Origin: Mesodorylaimus sp. YZB2_4
Lineage: Eukaryota; Nematoda; Enoplea; Dorylaimida; Dorylaimidae
DNA: 64,000 nucleotides
Reading direction: 5' to 3'
Assembly (NCBI GenBank): GCA_030248295.1
Contig: JASANH010001234.1
Location: 310,001-374,000, forward strand
Both the position numbers and the translations under genes were made by a program. Under the pieces are notes generated by a model, which saw nothing but the letters and a program-made list of their open reading frames with translations, was not told the origin of the DNA and did not search any database. Positions 33,989 to 45,800 of the stretch are shown in pieces; position 1 is the first letter of the stretch, and each line of letters opens with the position of its first letter.

Positions 33989-34279
33989 ATGTTGCAGTAC
34001 ATCGTGCTCGGCTTTCTGATCTATCGCATCGCGAAACTGTTCCAAGAAGCGGACGCGGCTCAGCCGGAAGAAGGAGGAAGCGCCAGTGCGTCTGATATTG
34101 CTCCAGCCGAAAAAGCCCCGCCAGCCGAAAGTGCCCCGCCAGCTGAAAATCCTCCACCCGTGGAAAACCCACCTCCGGTCGACGCCGTGCAAGTGGCAGC
34201 TTCGACGGACAAGCCGCAAGAGGAACAGCCGAAACCCGCGGACCCAGCGGCTGCCGATCCGACCGCGACGCAAATGTGA
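33989..34279 (+). CDS. Small membrane-anchored or secreted Pro/Glu-rich protein
   Basis: Unrecognised 96-residue protein. MLQYIVLGFLIYRIAKLF at the N-terminus is a hydrophobic helix flanked by basic residues: either a signal anchor or an uncleaved signal peptide. The rest is low-complexity and acidic, with imperfect six-residue repeats (APPAES, APPAEN, PPPVEN, PPPVDA) and a Gln/Pro/Ala-rich end. The ATG at 33989 has the context GAAAATG. It follows the V-ATPase-like polyA signal by 89 bases on the same strand, which would suit a shared promoter region or an operon-like pair. An overlapping antisense frame is also open, so coding status is not certain. The hydrophobic start and Pro repeats favour this strand. 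Confidence 0.5.
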   Translation: MLQYIVLGFLIYRIAKLFQEADAAQPEEGGSASASDIAPAEKAPPAESAPPAENPPPVENPPPVDAVQVAASTDKPQEEQPKPADPAAADPTATQM

Positions 34280-35544
34280 TCGGAAGACACGAACACAAAG
34301 GGCTTGATGATTCGTGACTTGGTGATCGCTCGCCTTTGTCTCATTCTTCCCTCGCTTCGTGTTCATGCTGTGCTCGTGTGCTGCCTGGTCAGCTCTCTGG
34401 TGTGCTGAGGTAAAAGAAACCTTGAGTTTGGCTCCATCTAAACGGCAGGCACGAGTAAACGAGCCCGCAGCGGTACAAGCCAGAATGGGCTATCGCAGAA
34501 TGGCAAGTGCATGAGATCCTATCACACGCTATCATGCAGAATCATGCAAGCCGACCAGAAGACGATGATTGAGCCAAATGATAGGCCAGGACAGCCGCAG
34601 GCGTTCCGATCGGCACAAATGCAACCCTAATCTATTGACGGGGGTTGACCTCCCATTCGGTAGACCGGTCGGCAGCACATGTGTCCAGTGCACAAAGTGT
34701 TTGCTTCCATAGGCCTCTTTGATGAGAAAAGAGCGAGCCCAGATCTAACCGTGACTGGTTTATCTTCAGCGCCCGGATCGGCCCCTTGGCCGGCCCGTCC
34801 GTACTGTTCGTCAGTCATCATCTACTCGTCGATCGGTGCGGGTGGGTCTCATCCCCCAGCTGCCCTTCCTCATAGTGCTCTTCACTTGGTTGATTGTACC
34901 AGCGCAGAGGTGTCCGCCCGTCGGCCTAATAAAGGTCTATCTATATTAGTGTCCGTTTCGGTAGGGACCGCGCAGGGTAGATTCGAACCTACGTACGCGT
35001 GTAGGTATCCCGATCCATACACGGGGAAGGTACCACACAAACTAATGATTTGCGGTGCTGAGGTGACAGGAGGAAGAAACGGCTGCCTAGTTTGGAGCGC
35101 GTACTTGTATCTGTGGCCAAGGATGTAGTGCCCGCTGCCGCAACTGAAAATGACCCCGTACAAATGGTCGTAGCCAATGCCACGGTAGACCTGGGTTCCC
35201 AAATCCACATGCGTGTCTACCATGCAGACTCGAACGAGACGGGCTAGAAGCTCCTATTTCTGCCGTGGGACACCACATAGCCTCTGGAAAGGCTCGCTGC
35301 TAAGTGGCACCCATGTTTTAGTCCCGAGTTTGGTGTAGCTGAGCTGATGTTGCGACTATGATGGAAAAATACCCGCTTTCGCAAAGCCTCAGTTGAAGCT
35401 GATGTACGATGCCAGTCACAAATGTATTTACTGATCTTGAGAAAGTCTTGAGAAGGCCAAAGCCTCCCTGAAACTCGCCTACCAGGAGAAGGTGCTCGAC
35501 AACAGCTCCAGACGGCTTGCGCGCGTCCGTAGCATGGACTATTC
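34280..35544. other. Intergenic
   Basis: No gene recognised. Around 34975-35010 the minus strand contains a GTAGGTTCGAATCTAC T-arm-like hairpin without an acceptor or anticodon stem. Frames open through 34679-35223 on both strands have no domain. Confidence 0.4.
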
Positions 35545-35800
35545 TCCGGCCTATTAGTGCACTGGTTCAGGGAATTGGGCCGCCTCTCCTAAAGTCGGAG
35601 GGCACGAGACCGAGAGCGAGTTCGAGGTCGAGTGTCTGGTTTGGTTTGCAGGCATCGGACTGAGGACTGGTCTGAGTTGCTGGTCTGAACTGCTCTGTAA
35701 GCACTTCGGTCCCAGGACAGTCAAAACTCCTTTGACCACCGACACGTGCGGCCTCCCCGAATTGTGGGTCTACACGGCCCTTGTGGTGTGGTGGCTAATA
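35545..35800 (-). repeat. Repeat D, copy 1 (minus)
   Basis: Complement of the blocks at 40655-41010: GAGAGGCGG, CGACCTCGAACTCGCTCTCG, GACCAGTCCTCAGTCCGATG, GTCAAAGGAGTTTTGACTGT and CCACACCACAAGGGCCGTGT. Confidence 0.65.
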
Positions 35801-36164
35801 ACCTCGGCACGAGGTGTCCGCGGACTGCGTTATCTTAATCCAGTGGTTTGAGCCATCCTCTGGTCAGCCCTGGAGACCCCTTAGGCGAGCCAAGGATTTC
35901 ACGTCTCACTATATTCTGAAAGCATAGCAAGGATTTATCGTTTTTCAAGATCACTCAAGCCTCACATCACATTTTCGACCGAAAAATGAGAAGCAAACAC
36001 AAAAATACAAGCCGTACATACGTGCTGTTAGGAGGCAATCCCTAAAATACAGTCCATTCGTCAACATAACAAAGTTTGTGTCACTCAACCTGGGGTGGTG
36101 CAGACTTGGGTTGACAAAATGGAGGCCACTCGTTACCCGCACGGCCGTCGAAAATGACTCTAAA
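35801..36164. other. Intergenic between repeat D and the foldback element
   Basis: Nothing recognisable: no coding similarity, RNA gene or repeat with another copy in the window. Confidence 0.4.
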
Positions 36165-36365
36165 GGGCCATCCACATTGCATCTCGCTACCAAGCTAAGC
36201 GAGCTGTAAGCTGATCGTGAGCTGAGGTGCTTTCACCTTGCACCGCTGCATTGGCTCAGTTTGCGGCTGGCAGCCGGGCGGGTAACGAGCTGACTGAGCC
36301 AGCCGCAAGCCGCTGAGCTGCGGTGCGTTCGACAGCCGATCAGCCATCGTGCAAAGTGGACGCCG
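36165..36365. mobile_element. Foldback/MITE-like hairpin element
   Basis: The outer ends TCCACATTGCA and TGCAAAGTGGA are inverted repeats with one mismatch. Inside, TTGCGGCTGGC pairs with GCCAGCCGCAA, and GAGCTGAGGTGC recurs near the right arm as GAGCTGCGGTGC. The 200-bp segment is GC-rich relative to its flanks and could fold into a long imperfect hairpin. No coding. Confidence 0.5.
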
Positions 36366-37284
36366 CTTCAGGATTATTCTAACTCTCTAGTGATTGCTTT
36401 TTGGTTTTGGCTCACCTTACATGATTCGGCACGTCTGTGGTGGACGAATGTGCTTACGGTGCGGTCAGTACGTATGCCCCAATTAGGATACCAGGGTAGT
36501 CAGTCATAAACTCACACAAACATGGGGATGAGGGGTCAGAGACCACACAAATATGAACAGTGTAACCCTCTGCCGGGCGGGCCTTGGCGAGTCGGAGAGA
36601 GTGAGCATGCTCTCCCTTTTCTGGAGACGTCGACCCATCAGGTTGATGTTTCAGCCGTAGGTATAGTCGCGAGACTTGCTTACTTCAAGTTTTTGTTGGC
36701 CACACTCTCTCCTACGCATGCCAGGCATGGCTGAAACTGGAAATGGCAGATGTCCTCCTCGAGCATCCATTTATCGGCCCGCTCCATCTTGCAGTACCTC
36801 CATGCTAGTCTGGTGTCCTGCTCGATGTCTCTCGAGTTTGATGAAACTAGTTTCCGCCATTTCCCTTTAATTAAGACAACAACAAAATGGACTCTTTGGC
36901 TTATCGACTTCCGTTTACACTGGATCGATGTCGAGTTTAAAGAGGCTAACTGTCTTTTATGACTCGAGCATGTCGTGCGGCTGGGCATTGCGTGACAGAG
37001 TGAGAGAATAGGTCATGAAAGTCGGCAATGGGATTCTGGGTAAGATATTGCGGGGTCCTTTGTGCACTGCTAATCAGCCTCCATTTGGACACAATTGCTC
37101 ATTAGGAGTGAGCAGAGGTCCTTCGTGCCATGTGCTCATTATGACGGCATTGGCATTTTATTGATCTCCTAATTTAGAAATCTTGTTAAACCAATCCTTT
37201 CCTTCGGCCCTTCTTCCATACACTCTCGGCAAGTGCACAAGTTGGTTGCAGTTCTTCCTGACCCGCAGTTTTTCTTACACGGAA
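36366..37284. repeat. Intergenic with a repeat B copy at 36560-36725
   Basis: Repeat B reads GCGGGCCTTGGCGAGTCGGA, GGTTGATGTTTCAGCCGTAG and GTATAGTCG. The rest shows no gene. CCGCAG just before 37271 could be an acceptor near the JmjC start codon. Confidence 0.6.
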
Positions 37285-40200
37285 ATGGAAGAAACGGTGA
37301 AGAAATTGGTCAAGGAATATTTGGAAACGGAATCATCGAATGGGTCTGAATCACCAGATTTTGATAGATTCCCAGTTTTGAGACATTTGATGGAAAAAAC
37401 TTTTGAATCAGAGAGTTCGAGGAGGAGGAGGAATCGGATATGCGGTTGTTGTCCGACCTGGTTAGTAGTGTCCACCATCATACCCCTCGTGGCGTTGATA
37501 TGGCATCCCCGAGGGTTTTTCGAAGGTCGTGGAGGGTGCTATTTGAGGACACCGGACTGGATTCGCGACCTGATTCGGATTCCGGTCAACTGTAGTGTGT
37601 GCGCGGATATGACGAGTGTAGAGCGAATAGAAGGCATCGTGGACAGGGATGCCTTTATAAGAATGTACGTGGACGTTGGGAAGCCAGTGGTTGTCACAGA
37701 TGCTACACGAAATTGGAAAGCGGCGGAATCGTTTTCGTTTGATTTTTTTCGATCGTTGTACTCGAATAAGAGTCGAGCCAACTGTCAATTCTTCAGATAC
37801 AAGTCCAAGTTCGAGTCTCTGCAGCACGTGTTCGAAACGGCGTCGGTGGGTGAAGGAGAGGAGCCGTGGTATGTTGGATGGTAAGTGCAGGGTGTAAAAA
37901 TTTGATTGTGCTGTCAGTCCTCGCTCGGTGTCGTGAGGATACTGTAGATGTAAGTGGGGTGTAATCGACGGAATAGCCCAACATTGGACAAGATACCGAG
38001 GGGAGCGGATGGTCACAAATAGCTCCAGGCGGGCCTCCTAGTCGTAGGAGCCAGAGACATCACCCCGACGGGTTTCTGCCTCGCCCGGAGCAGCCTATCG
38101 AGGTCTAGCGAAGGCAACTGATAATCTGTGTGCCAGTCAAGGCGATCAGATACGCTAGCTACCTTCTCCGCAGGCCAAACACACACTATAGGGGATTGAT
38201 TGTGCAAAGGAGTTTACAGGTACAGAGTGCGTTCCTACAAAAGCACACACATTGTCAGGCCTAACTTTTGTGACAACGAGAATGATAGAGGCCAAAGTGG
38301 GAAAGGGTACTCAAAATGAGCTCATTTTTCACATGGAGAGGATAAGGCTGATGATGATTTGCTGTACTGTAGGATTTAGTGAGGACATACTGTAACTCGG
38401 GACTCACAATAGTGCACTGAGATAGCTGGTGCAGATTCAAGGGTCCTGTAGGGCAAAATGCAATCAGTACTGTATGCAAATCCAGGGTGAATGCACATAG
38501 GCTGGTGTGCCATAAAGGATGTCAGAAAAGTACAGAATAGGCTCCATGGGGTCGATGGGACAACGACCTTATCCATCTATCTGCTCGAGCAGACGGCCTT
38601 GCTTGAAGGGAACACAGGAATCATAAGCAAGAGTACAGTAACATGCGGTGGTGGTCATCGAGGAGGGAGACCGGGATAACTCTTGGGAGCAAAAATGCAT
38701 GCTTAAAAACAAATCGGCAAGCGGCTCAGTTGCAAAGGCGTCAGCCTGCCATCAACTGGGAGGTCCTTGCGTCGAATCTTGGGTATCTGATCCCTTCCTC
38801 TTGGTGTCGCGCACACTAGCCGCCTTTGTCAACCTGACAGTTTAAAAGCTTGAAGAGGCAAGGTAGTTGAGGCAACTGGGGTGGGAAGCTTGGACAGCTT
38901 CGTCTGCCTTGACCTCATCAGAGAGCAAATGTATCTTTAACTTTAGCAAATGAGCTAGTCATCATGGCTATATTTTATTGTAAGCAGCAAATGCGTACTC
39001 GAGAGAGCTCACTATATGCGAGAGATAAGGTCTGATAAAAACCAGCATTCGGTACCCAGAGCACAAGGGTCGTGAATTCTCTAAAGAAATGAACAGTGTG
39101 CGGCAGAGACATTGTGTTGGCAAAAGAGCAAATGTGAAACCAATGCTGCTGTGTTGTGTACCATTCACTGGAACGTGGATAGCTAGGAGCCTTTTCTTAA
39201 CACAAATTTTCCTTGGTGTTGCGTGGACTAGTCTGTTCGTTCCTATCTGCGCGCTGGTTTTAGGAACCGGCCCATTTTCCCTAAGTCATGGCCGGTACGA
39301 CTGACCACTCCTGAATTGAGTTAGTAAGCTACCCTAACGTGGGTGTTAGTGACGCCAGTGAAATCCTTGGCTCGTCTTGGGGCAGACTAGGGCTGACCAG
39401 AGGAGGGCACAGGCCACAGGAACTACCCCAGCCAGTCCCGACACTTCTCGAGGAGCTTTACTGTAGCACCAAGAAGGCCGTGCAGATTCTTGATCTGGGA
39501 GGGCTGCACGTGTCGGCCGCCAAAGAGGTTCTGACTGACCTAAGTTCGAAGCGCTCACAGGGCATGTTCAGACCAGGAATTCAAGACCCATGCCTGCAAA
39601 CCACACAGGGTACTCGGCCTCGAACTTGTTCTCAGTCTCGTTCCGGCCCTGACTTAGGAGAGGCGGACCGGCTCCTTGCACCAATGTACAGATGGGTGCG
39701 GAGAGTGCACTCCTATTACACAAAGTGCACAAAAAGTGAAAATGCTTTCACACTAGCTTTCTTAAGTTACAGCAAACGACAAAAAATATCTGTCATGTCA
39801 GAGTAACAAGCTTTGCCAGAAGTTTTGTTTTCAAAATCGGAAGCCAGGCATCTAAAAGGCACCCGTGCATACATAGGCACTGTGTCGCATTGCAGGAGCA
39901 ACTGTGATGGTGAAATAGCCGATATTCTTCGCTCACATTACGACAGGCCTTATTTCTTGCCTGATCTGTCCGAAAGTGCTCATACGGACTGGATATTCAT
40001 GGGCAGCCCAGAATATGGAGCGCATTTGCATGTGAGTATTCTGGTCATTGTGACGTGGACACTGGAGATGGACTGTGTCTCAGATATTGCATTTCATAGG
40101 CACTTGGCTAATGATTGTTGAGTCAGGCTCCAGGCTGTGCGTTTCTTTCCCACACTCTCCACAGTGTCATGCAATCAGCGCCCAAAATGTCGAACTATCG

Positions 40201-40496
40201 CATCTTGAAATGCTGGTATTTAGGTAGACGATGTGGACTATCCATCTTGGCAAGCTCAGATACAAGGCAGGAAAATGTGGTCGCTTTACCCGCCACCGGA
40301 ATGTCATTACACGTGCCCGAGACAGTATCTGGATGTCATTCTGGAACCAGGAGACACGAGTCAGTCTCGAATGCATTCTGGTGTCAGTTACTGAATTAAC
40401 TGTTTTCTAGTCGTGGTTGACACCAACTGGTGGTATCATCAGACTTTGGTGGTCGGAAAGGAACTGTCGATCAGTATCGGATCCGAGTTTGACTAG
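37285..40496 (+). CDS. JmjC (cupin-8/FIH-like) 2-oxoglutarate oxygenase with membrane anchor
   Basis: JmjC-fold Fe(II)/2-oxoglutarate oxygenases hydroxylate or demethylate proteins. Four exons join in phase: 37285-37880, 39896-40031, 40224-40359 and 40411-40496 (317 residues). The metal triad is visible: H-V-D split across the exon 2/3 junction (AHLH/VDDV), and the distal His in NWWYHQT (exon 4). The 2-oxoglutarate Lys is in QIQGRKMWSLYPP, matching the Q-I-x-G-x-K-x-x-x-L-x-P-P pattern of FIH. KPVVVTDATRNWKA is the usual entry to the domain. Before it is a charged N-terminus, a basic cluster (RRRRNR) and a hydrophobic segment (WLVVSTIIPLVALIW), suggesting a type II membrane protein with the catalytic domain on the far side. 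Cysteines beyond the helix (NCSVCAD) fit a lumenal location. The exact subfamily and substrate are unknown. Intron 1 (2 kb) holds repeats A and D. Confidence 0.85.
37985..38185 (+). repeat. Repeat A copy in JmjC intron 1
   Basis: GGGGAGCGGATGGTCACAAA, CATCACCCCGACGGGTTTCT, CGAAGGCAACTGATA and GCAGGCCAAACACAC correspond to 376-583. It is more diverged than the copy at 63216. Confidence 0.7.
39340..39700 (+). repeat. Repeat D, copy 2 in JmjC intron 1
   Basis: Shares AGGGCTGACCAGAGGA, GCACGTGTCGGCCGCCAAAG, AGCGCTCACAGGG..GTTCAGACCAG and GACTTAGGAGAGGCGGACCG with 40655-41010. Confidence 0.65.
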
Positions 40497-40639
40497 TGTC
40501 GATGATGGATCTGTGTGCATCGCTAATCAGCTAGTGTGCTGCTGCTTGCAAGTGTGTCGCTATGTCTTTGGGGAAGGGGAAGGTGGGGATGCCAATTCCA
40601 GGTGTGGTGCCCTGCAAGTGTCAGTATAGTGCATGTCTG

Positions 40640-41010
40640 ACTGGTGAAATCCTAGGCTCGCCCAGGACAGACAAGGGCTGACCAGGGGACGGCTCAAGCC
40701 ACACGCAGTCTACGGACACCTCGTGTTATAGTTTACAGTCACCACACCGCAAGGGCCGTGTAGGCTCACTAGTCGGGGAGCAACCGCACATGTCGGCCGT
40801 CAAAGGGGTTTTGACGAACCTGAGCCCGAGGTGCTCACAGTGCAGTTCAGACCAGAACCTCAAGACCAGACGCGCGTCAAGACCAGTCCTCAGTCCAATG
40901 CCTGCAAACCGAACCGGACGCTCGACCTCGAGCTCGCTCTCGATCTCGCGCCATCCTGACTTACGATTAGGAGAGGCAGACCGAACCAGTGCATTGATAG
41001 GCCGGAGCGA
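40640..41010 (+). repeat. Repeat D, copy 3
   Basis: Longest copy. It lies 140 bases after the JmjC stop, in the same orientation as copy 2. It contains the purine/pyrimidine-skewed CGACCTCGAGCTCGCTCTCG block. Confidence 0.65.
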
Positions 41011-42520
41011 CTCGTGCATGCCCATCACACACCAGTGGCTTAGCAATGCCCTGCCAAGGTTCAGGGACAAAGTTCATTGGGGTTGCCAATACTGAAATGT
41101 AGGGCTTCCATGTTCATGCCGTACCACATCACGTAACGTGGGGTGCTTACTCGAGGGCTGCTGACGGGGTGTACGGGTGTATGATATCCTATCATAAGCG
41201 GTTACAGTATGCCGGTGTTATCCTGCCATATCCAACCCGTTACAGGGGCACTTCCCAGAAGATGAGCAGTTCAGACACAAAATCAGATAAGACCCAGACT
41301 TTTATGATGGCCGTGGCTGGTAGTTCGCCAATGGTTTCCACTATCACTGCAAGGGAACCCTGGCGGGAGTCACACAACCCCGTTGAGAGGGCTATAAATA
41401 GGACCCTCTTCCCAACAGAGCAGCCAGTCCCCAGGCAGTAACTTATGACTCAGAGTGTTGGCATGGAGTGCAGTGTGTGCGTAACTGAACACTGTCCGTG
41501 CATGGAAAGCGAAGTGTGGGTGGTCATCTAACACCCTTATCAGCATGGTATCAGTTTCAAGATTGTTTGAAGTATGGATGGCAATGCCAAGTATGGACAG
41601 GTTCCGATTACACTCTACACATCCCTGCCTGCTCGTGACATAACGGATTAAAGTTTATATAAACGACGAGTCAGGGCATTGTTGACGCAAGTGACAGGAT
41701 CGGATAACAACTGGTTGGCCAAACCTGTTTTGGCCGTCTCAATTTTGAATTTGGGCTCGGCTCATTCGCTCGGATTTGTTCTTGTTTGTTCAGTTTTTGA
41801 GTCGATTTTGAGTCAAGAACGTGGAATGTGTTGATATTGTACGCGTATAATGGGTTGTAAAACTCGAAAATAAAAAATTGTTGTCAAAACTCGATTTGAG
41901 CTTAAAATACACATTTTTATGTGTTTGGAAGTTTAAATTGTTGAAATTGGAAATGGAAGCTTGATAGTTTTCTTTGTTGACTTCTTATTTTGAAATGGAA
42001 AGAAATTTTTCTTGTACTACTTTAATGAAATAATTCCCGCAAAAAATTCAAATTTGTAGTAAGCATACTGCTTTGTCTGCTAGCTAGCGGGAGGGAAGGA
42101 GCGGGATCGAATTGTGTGTCGGTCGGCCGATGTGCGCGTGTGTGTGTTGGTTAGCTTGTCAGCACGAGATTTGAAGTGATCCGCCATCGGCTAGTTTTAT
42201 GACCCATTGGTCAAGAAGTGTTTCAGGGTTATGTGCGTGGGAGGATGGGAGAAGAGAATGGCGATTGGCGCGTGATGTTACGTCAGGAGTGGCCTCTCGC
42301 TAGCAGCCAGGCGAGGATAGCCCATGCGGACAGCTGCTGCGATTATTAACCGCCCTCGTGTTAATGGTATGTGCCGGCTTAATCGTAAGGCCTAGGGGCG
42401 CTAGGCCGAGTTCTAAGGGCGGCAGCTACCTGCGAATGTTTTAGTTAGCTAACGAAAGGTCGTTTTCGATTGCGCATTCGACTGGCTATTCGAACCATAA
42501 CGCATCGCGATACGGGTGTC
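41011..42520. other. Intergenic
   Basis: No gene recognised. 41740-42060 is clearly AT-richer than its surroundings, with an AATAAA at about 41869 that is too distant to assign with confidence. Confidence 0.4.
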
Positions 42521-42528
42521 TATATATA
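42521..42528 (+). promoter_or_regulatory. TATA box of probable 5' exon of the Ig/FN3 gene
   Basis: TATATATA in the context GGGTGTCTATATATAGTTTT. It precedes a GC-richer segment that ends in a strong donor (CTAC/GTAAGTCG at 42843). A strong acceptor (pyrimidine tract then TTTTTAG, exon from 46048) lies 34 bases before the Ig-protein ATG. A non-coding first exon of about 42550-42842 is inferred. Confidence 0.4.
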
Positions 42529-42842
42529 GTTTTTAGATAGTACCTGCTTGAAAGTAGGCCCACGGCAATGGGTTCGTTTTTATTTCAAATTCCTCCGCCG
42601 TGTCTTGGAGTCGGTACGCAACGGTGTTTTCGTGTTTCAGGAGCCGCAGCGGCGAGTCTTCCTTCCTCGCTTGGCAACGAGAAAAGATACGAGCAGTTAT
42701 TCTTGGAAAGTAAAGAGGATACGACGAAGAAAGAGCAACATCCGTTTGTCGTCCAATTTTGTTCTCTAAACGGTATTATTTGAGACGATTTTACGCGAAA
42801 GACCTGTCTTGGTTTGGTCAGCCCGGCCCGAAAACGAGCTAC

Positions 42843-45800
42843 GTAAGTCGACTAGTACCTATATGAGAATTTCATTACGAATTTTGAATTTACTTGACGG
42901 GTTGCTCGTCGAATTGAAATGACGGGACAGGCGCGGTTTTGACGACAATACCGCTGTACACTTGGCAATTTGACGCCAAGGTCGAAACACTTTCTTTTCG
43001 AGTATTGGCTGTTTTACCACCTTCCAATCCCTCCTTCCTGCCCGCGCCGGTGGTTTAGGGGCTTCGGGGGCTTTAGGGAGAGTGTCATGGTGGCTCAGGC
43101 TGTTTCTAATTGTTTAGAAGAACTATGCTCTTTGGTTTCCTTCGAAGACGGAAAGAAATGACTGGCGTTGACTCTTTCTGGTCATCTTGCAAACTGTATA
43201 GCGTCGTTGAGGGTGGCTTGTTTTCTGATTGTTGGCTATGGATGAAAGCGGTTTGTCTTCTTGGTCCTCGTCGAGGGAATAAATCGAAGGGTGTTGTATG
43301 TCGAGCTATAATGATCGGGCGTCGTCAGTTGGATCGTCATTACTCGTTAACAGGCTCTTTCACTTTTGCCATTCTACGATGTTTAGTCGAGGCGGTAGGC
43401 GCGTGTGGGAATTGAAGGCGGATGTAATCAGACGTCGTTTCTTTTATTCACGAGGCTCGTATCAAAGTGCTTAGGTCCCAATAGTGCCTATGTTACTGCC
43501 TGCGCTAGTCGTGGCGTCGTCTTTGTCCGTTTGGCTTGCATGTGCAGACCGATGGTCGATCGCGTGCCTTGATTAAGCGAGGCTCGTTTTGAAAACGTGC
43601 TCGATTTTCGAAGCAGATGCACAAAATGAAAGTTGACTTTTTTTCTTTGCCAGCCACAACACTTCTTCAAGCGCGTACGTACATGTTAGATGGATATCTG
43701 CCGGACTTGAGTGTGGCGGAGTCGGTCTGGCGGAGGCGCGTTATCCCGGTCGTTGGTGACAGCCTCTACGTCGAACCTAATGCTGTGAGTGTTAAGACGA
43801 AGGTGGATCGATACATTCCGGGCTTCATGGGCTCGCTTGTTTTGGCTCTCTCCATGCTCCTTTGCTAGACGTAATCCCCGCGTACAGGAGCCAGCCGTTT
43901 CCGGCGACTCAACATCCACAGGCGATCACCCTGTCTTTCTAAATATGGAAATGGGGAGGGAAGCGTCGCTCAAACAGGCAGCCGGTAGGTGCTGACAATA
44001 CTGGCTCGTGCCCACTCCATAAACCCATTTATAACTCGGAGACGCAGGTGCGAGACGGCGATCGACTGGCTGGCGGGTTGGAGGAAAATAGGGTGCGACT
44101 GAGGCGGCCCCTTCTCCCATGTATGGAAATCCGCCAGGTATGTCTACTTTTTCCACGCACCCCCCCCCCCCCCCTATTCGACCGACTATTGTACTGGTGA
44201 CGAATAGTTTTGATTTTTATGCGCGGTTTCATGCAATTTACTTTCACCAACTGGCGGTCAGCAGTTGGTGCATTTTCTAGATTGGGTGGGTCTTATCGAA
44301 TGAAAAATGTTGCTTAGTTCATAGAGCGAAGCGCTTTTCGTTGGGATATTAATGATAAATAGGCAAAAGTGATGCGCGCGCGCGCAACGATTTGTACCTA
44401 CATTAGATTGTGGAGAAAGCTATTTCCTTTAGTTCGGACCAGAGCAGGCCTGACTGGTCAACAGCTGTCGCCATATCGAAGTGTCAGAATGGCGTAGTTT
44501 CGTCACATCGGTGCTGGCTAGTGAAGATAGATTCGAAATTTGTGACGCTAAACGGACTGGTCTATTTGAAGCTGGTGCCGGGGCGGAGACGGGCGGTTGT
44601 GGTGCCCATTTGCTTTTGTCGCATTTCCTGGTCGAGGATGCGTGGACAAAACGTTATTGGCTGTTAGAGGCGCCCCTCCGGGCTAATCCCTCTGATCTTC
44701 GTATGATACACTGGAGCGTTAGTGGAGGCCATTCATCATGGAACAGGCTGCTCGAATGTCACCAAACGCTCTCCTCCCCCTTTAGCCCGTGTAATTGTCG
44801 GTCTTATAAACAAGAAAGCAAAGGAGCGATATTTGAGACTCATTTATGCCCGTCTAAGGCCTTCAGCATGGCCGTGGGCAGGTGGATACATGTATCGTGG
44901 CTGGTTTTTTGTGGTATGGAAATGATAATTGAGGATGGCGCGGCCTCGACTGACCACGAGCGGACGTCCTCTATGACCCCGGCGGCTGGCGCCCGCCTCG
45001 CCCGGCCGTGCTGACCAGTGTGTTGGACGGCGTTCTTTTCGTGGCGAAAAACATGCATTCCTTCCATTTGTGGGCACGAAATGTATAGATGGGCTGTGGT
45101 CAGGGGGGTGACTTTGGTGTGTGGAAGGGGTCGGAGTGCTTTTACCTCGCTCCTCGGCCCATTGTGAGGACATTTCCCTTTGAGCTTTTATATAAGGATT
45201 GATTTGGGCAAGTATGGGTGGCGTGCAGACAGACGAGTGACCCGGGCGTCGTGGCGGGTGGCTGGACGCTGAATATGGTGTCTATTGTGCGAAAATGCGC
45301 ATTTGTTACGCTTACGGACTCATCGACAATTGCCAAGTTGGGACTGTCGCGTCTGATGGACCACCGTCGGTGACGAGTAGGGTGTGTATTCCCTGGGCGC
45401 CAAGTTCGTGCTGGCCTTCTTGAATAGCACTTAGGGCCATAGTCCGGCTGGCCGATAGTAACACGTGTATTTTATTGTGGCACGTCTGGTTGCTCTTGTT
45501 GTGATGGTGTCTGCTCGATCGTGTTGTGAAAGCTGAAAAAGGAAGAGACGGTGCGGAGGGCAAGGTCGGAAGGGGAACGTGTGTTGTGACGAGATAGACG
45601 CATTGCGAAGCCATGATGCATTTCGAGAATGCGTAGCACATCCCCATGGAATCTCGGGCTTTGACATTGAGTGGACGATGGACGAGGCGGTGTCGAAACG
45701 GATAAGCGGCAGACACGCCAAACTGATTTCATTTACGTCTCTTTTGATTATTATTAAGGCGGCCAATGAGCACGTCCAAACAAGGCCGTCCCATACTCGA

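Noticed and set aside
33848..34366. 172-codon antisense frame over the small Pro-rich ORF
   Set aside because: Arg/Trp/Gly-rich shadow of the Pro/Ala/Glu repeats on the other strand; the plus strand has a sensible hydrophobic N-terminus.
34970..35040. tRNA gene on the minus strand
   Set aside because: Only the T-arm (GTAGGTTCGAATCTAC) is convincing; no matching acceptor stem.
44481..45014. 177-codon open frame in the putative Ig-gene intron
   Set aside because: No recognisable domain, mixed composition, and overlapping frames open on both strands in a GC-richer tract.
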